6,152 nucleotides of DNA from assembly GCA_934122385.1 (NCBI GenBank), contig CAKOWP010000061.1, forward strand, positions 1 to 6,152. The letters are read 5' to 3'. Source of the stretch: an uncultured Clostridia bacterium (GTDB lineage: Bacteria; Bacillota; Clostridia; TANB77; CAG-508). The notes beneath the pieces were generated by a model. It saw only the letters and a list, made by a program, of their open reading frames with translations, did no database searches and was not told where the DNA came from. The position numbers and the translations under genes are program-made. Each line of letters opens with the position of its first letter. The first letter of the stretch is position 1. Below, piece by piece: positions 5,637 through 6,152 of this stretch.

Positions 5637-6152
5637 TTATTTTTCAACGCTTTGTCTCATTCCAACAGTTGTCTTACAAATAATCTTATCAAACAACAAT
5701 AAGAACGCTGGTAATACCATTATAACAGTAAACATACTTATAATTGCCCCTCTAGACATAAGCGTACATAATGATGCAATCATTCCAATTTTTGAAACAA
5801 CGCCAACACCAAATGTTGCACCAAAGAAACATAAACCGCTAACAATAATTGAACTTATTGATGTTCCTAATGCTTCTGAAACCGCTTCTTTTTTGCCTTT
5901 TCCATCTTTTCTGAAATTGATATATTTTGTTGTTATCAAAATTGCATAATCTATTGTAGCCCCCAATTGAATTGTTCCAATAACTATTGAGGCAATAAAT
6001 GGTAGAGTAGTATTTGTATAAGTTGATATTCCCATATTTAAGAATATAGCAAATTCAATTACAACCATCAAAATCACTGGTAAAGAAATTGATTTTAAAA
6101 CAAATATCATAATTACAAATATAACTGCAATAGAAACACTATTTACACTATT
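5637..6152 (-). CDS. MMPL/RND-family membrane transporter, C-terminal part (5' end outside window)
   Basis: The frame is open from the right edge to the TAA at 5637 and shows the last 171 residues. The first internal ATG (6110) lies inside a membrane helix and is not the start. The visible part holds about five hydrophobic segments. It carries the motif GATIDYAI (Asp-Tyr at visible residues 68-69, codons near 5951-5946), which corresponds to the Asp-Tyr pair of the proton-relay helix in MMPL proteins such as MmpL3. It is followed by a basic cytoplasmic loop (KYINFRKDGKGKKEA) and then helices with SGLCFFGATFGVG. The tail is a short basic stretch. Members of this family move lipids, peptides or other envelope molecules across the cytoplasmic membrane using the proton gradient; the substrate cannot be told here. 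The secreted heptad-repeat protein downstream on the same strand is the usual kind of companion gene and probably belongs to the same operon. Confidence 0.88.
   Translation of the reverse strand, partial: NSVNSVSIAVIFVIMIFVLKSISLPVILMVVIEFAIFLNMGISTYTNTTLPFIASIVIGTIQLGATIDYAILITTKYINFRKDGKGKKEAVSEALGTSISSIIVSGLCFFGATFGVGVVSKIGMIASLCTLMSRGAIISMFTVIMVLPAFLLLFDKIICKTTVGMRQSVEK

Overview
The window is about three-quarters A+T. It has strong GGAGG-type ribosome binding sites, consensus sigma-A promoters, a GdpP-type c-di-AMP phosphodiesterase, an MMPL transporter with a heptad-repeat secreted partner, and a prepilin-like leader of the ITLVALVITII type. Together these point to a low-GC Firmicute, most likely an uncultured gut-type Clostridia. 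No species can be named from the sequence alone. All genes except one small regulator lie on the minus strand, so the window is best read from right to left.

Right part (about 3431-6152, minus). The C-terminal end of an MMPL/RND-type membrane transporter enters from the right edge and stops at 5637. About 140 bases further on begins a 670-residue secreted protein with a signal peptide, a beta-rich N-terminal part, two blocks of Leu-x-x-Gly heptads, and between them two different helical tandem arrays (18-residue, then 16-residue). These two genes look like one operon. The gap between them is almost filled by a long stacked inverted repeat (5542-5632). No convincing promoter is visible in the gap.

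Middle part (about 2177-3405). A plus-strand XRE-family regulator of 76 residues sits head-to-head with a minus-strand prepilin-like gene. The pilin gene has a clear promoter, and a perfect 10+10 bp dyad lies exactly in its spacer, with a second related dyad just upstream. This suggests direct control by the neighbouring regulator. The pilin-like gene is split by a +1 shift near 2643-2652 into an N-terminal piece and an out-of-frame C-terminal piece. A good intrinsic terminator (2177-2204) closes this unit. Downstream of the regulator lie four tandem 33-bp repeats, which read as an 11-residue repeat in one frame.

Left part (1-2153, minus). A complete gdpP-like gene has its own TTGACA-17-TAAAAT promoter and a strong ribosome binding site. 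It hydrolyses the second messenger c-di-AMP at the membrane. A second strong promoter at 24-52 drives an unseen gene beyond the left edge.

Overall, a housekeeping signalling gene and an envelope transporter operon flank a small regulator/pilin unit. The main points of interest are that regulatory pair, the frameshift, the two kinds of repeat array, and the long intergenic hairpin.
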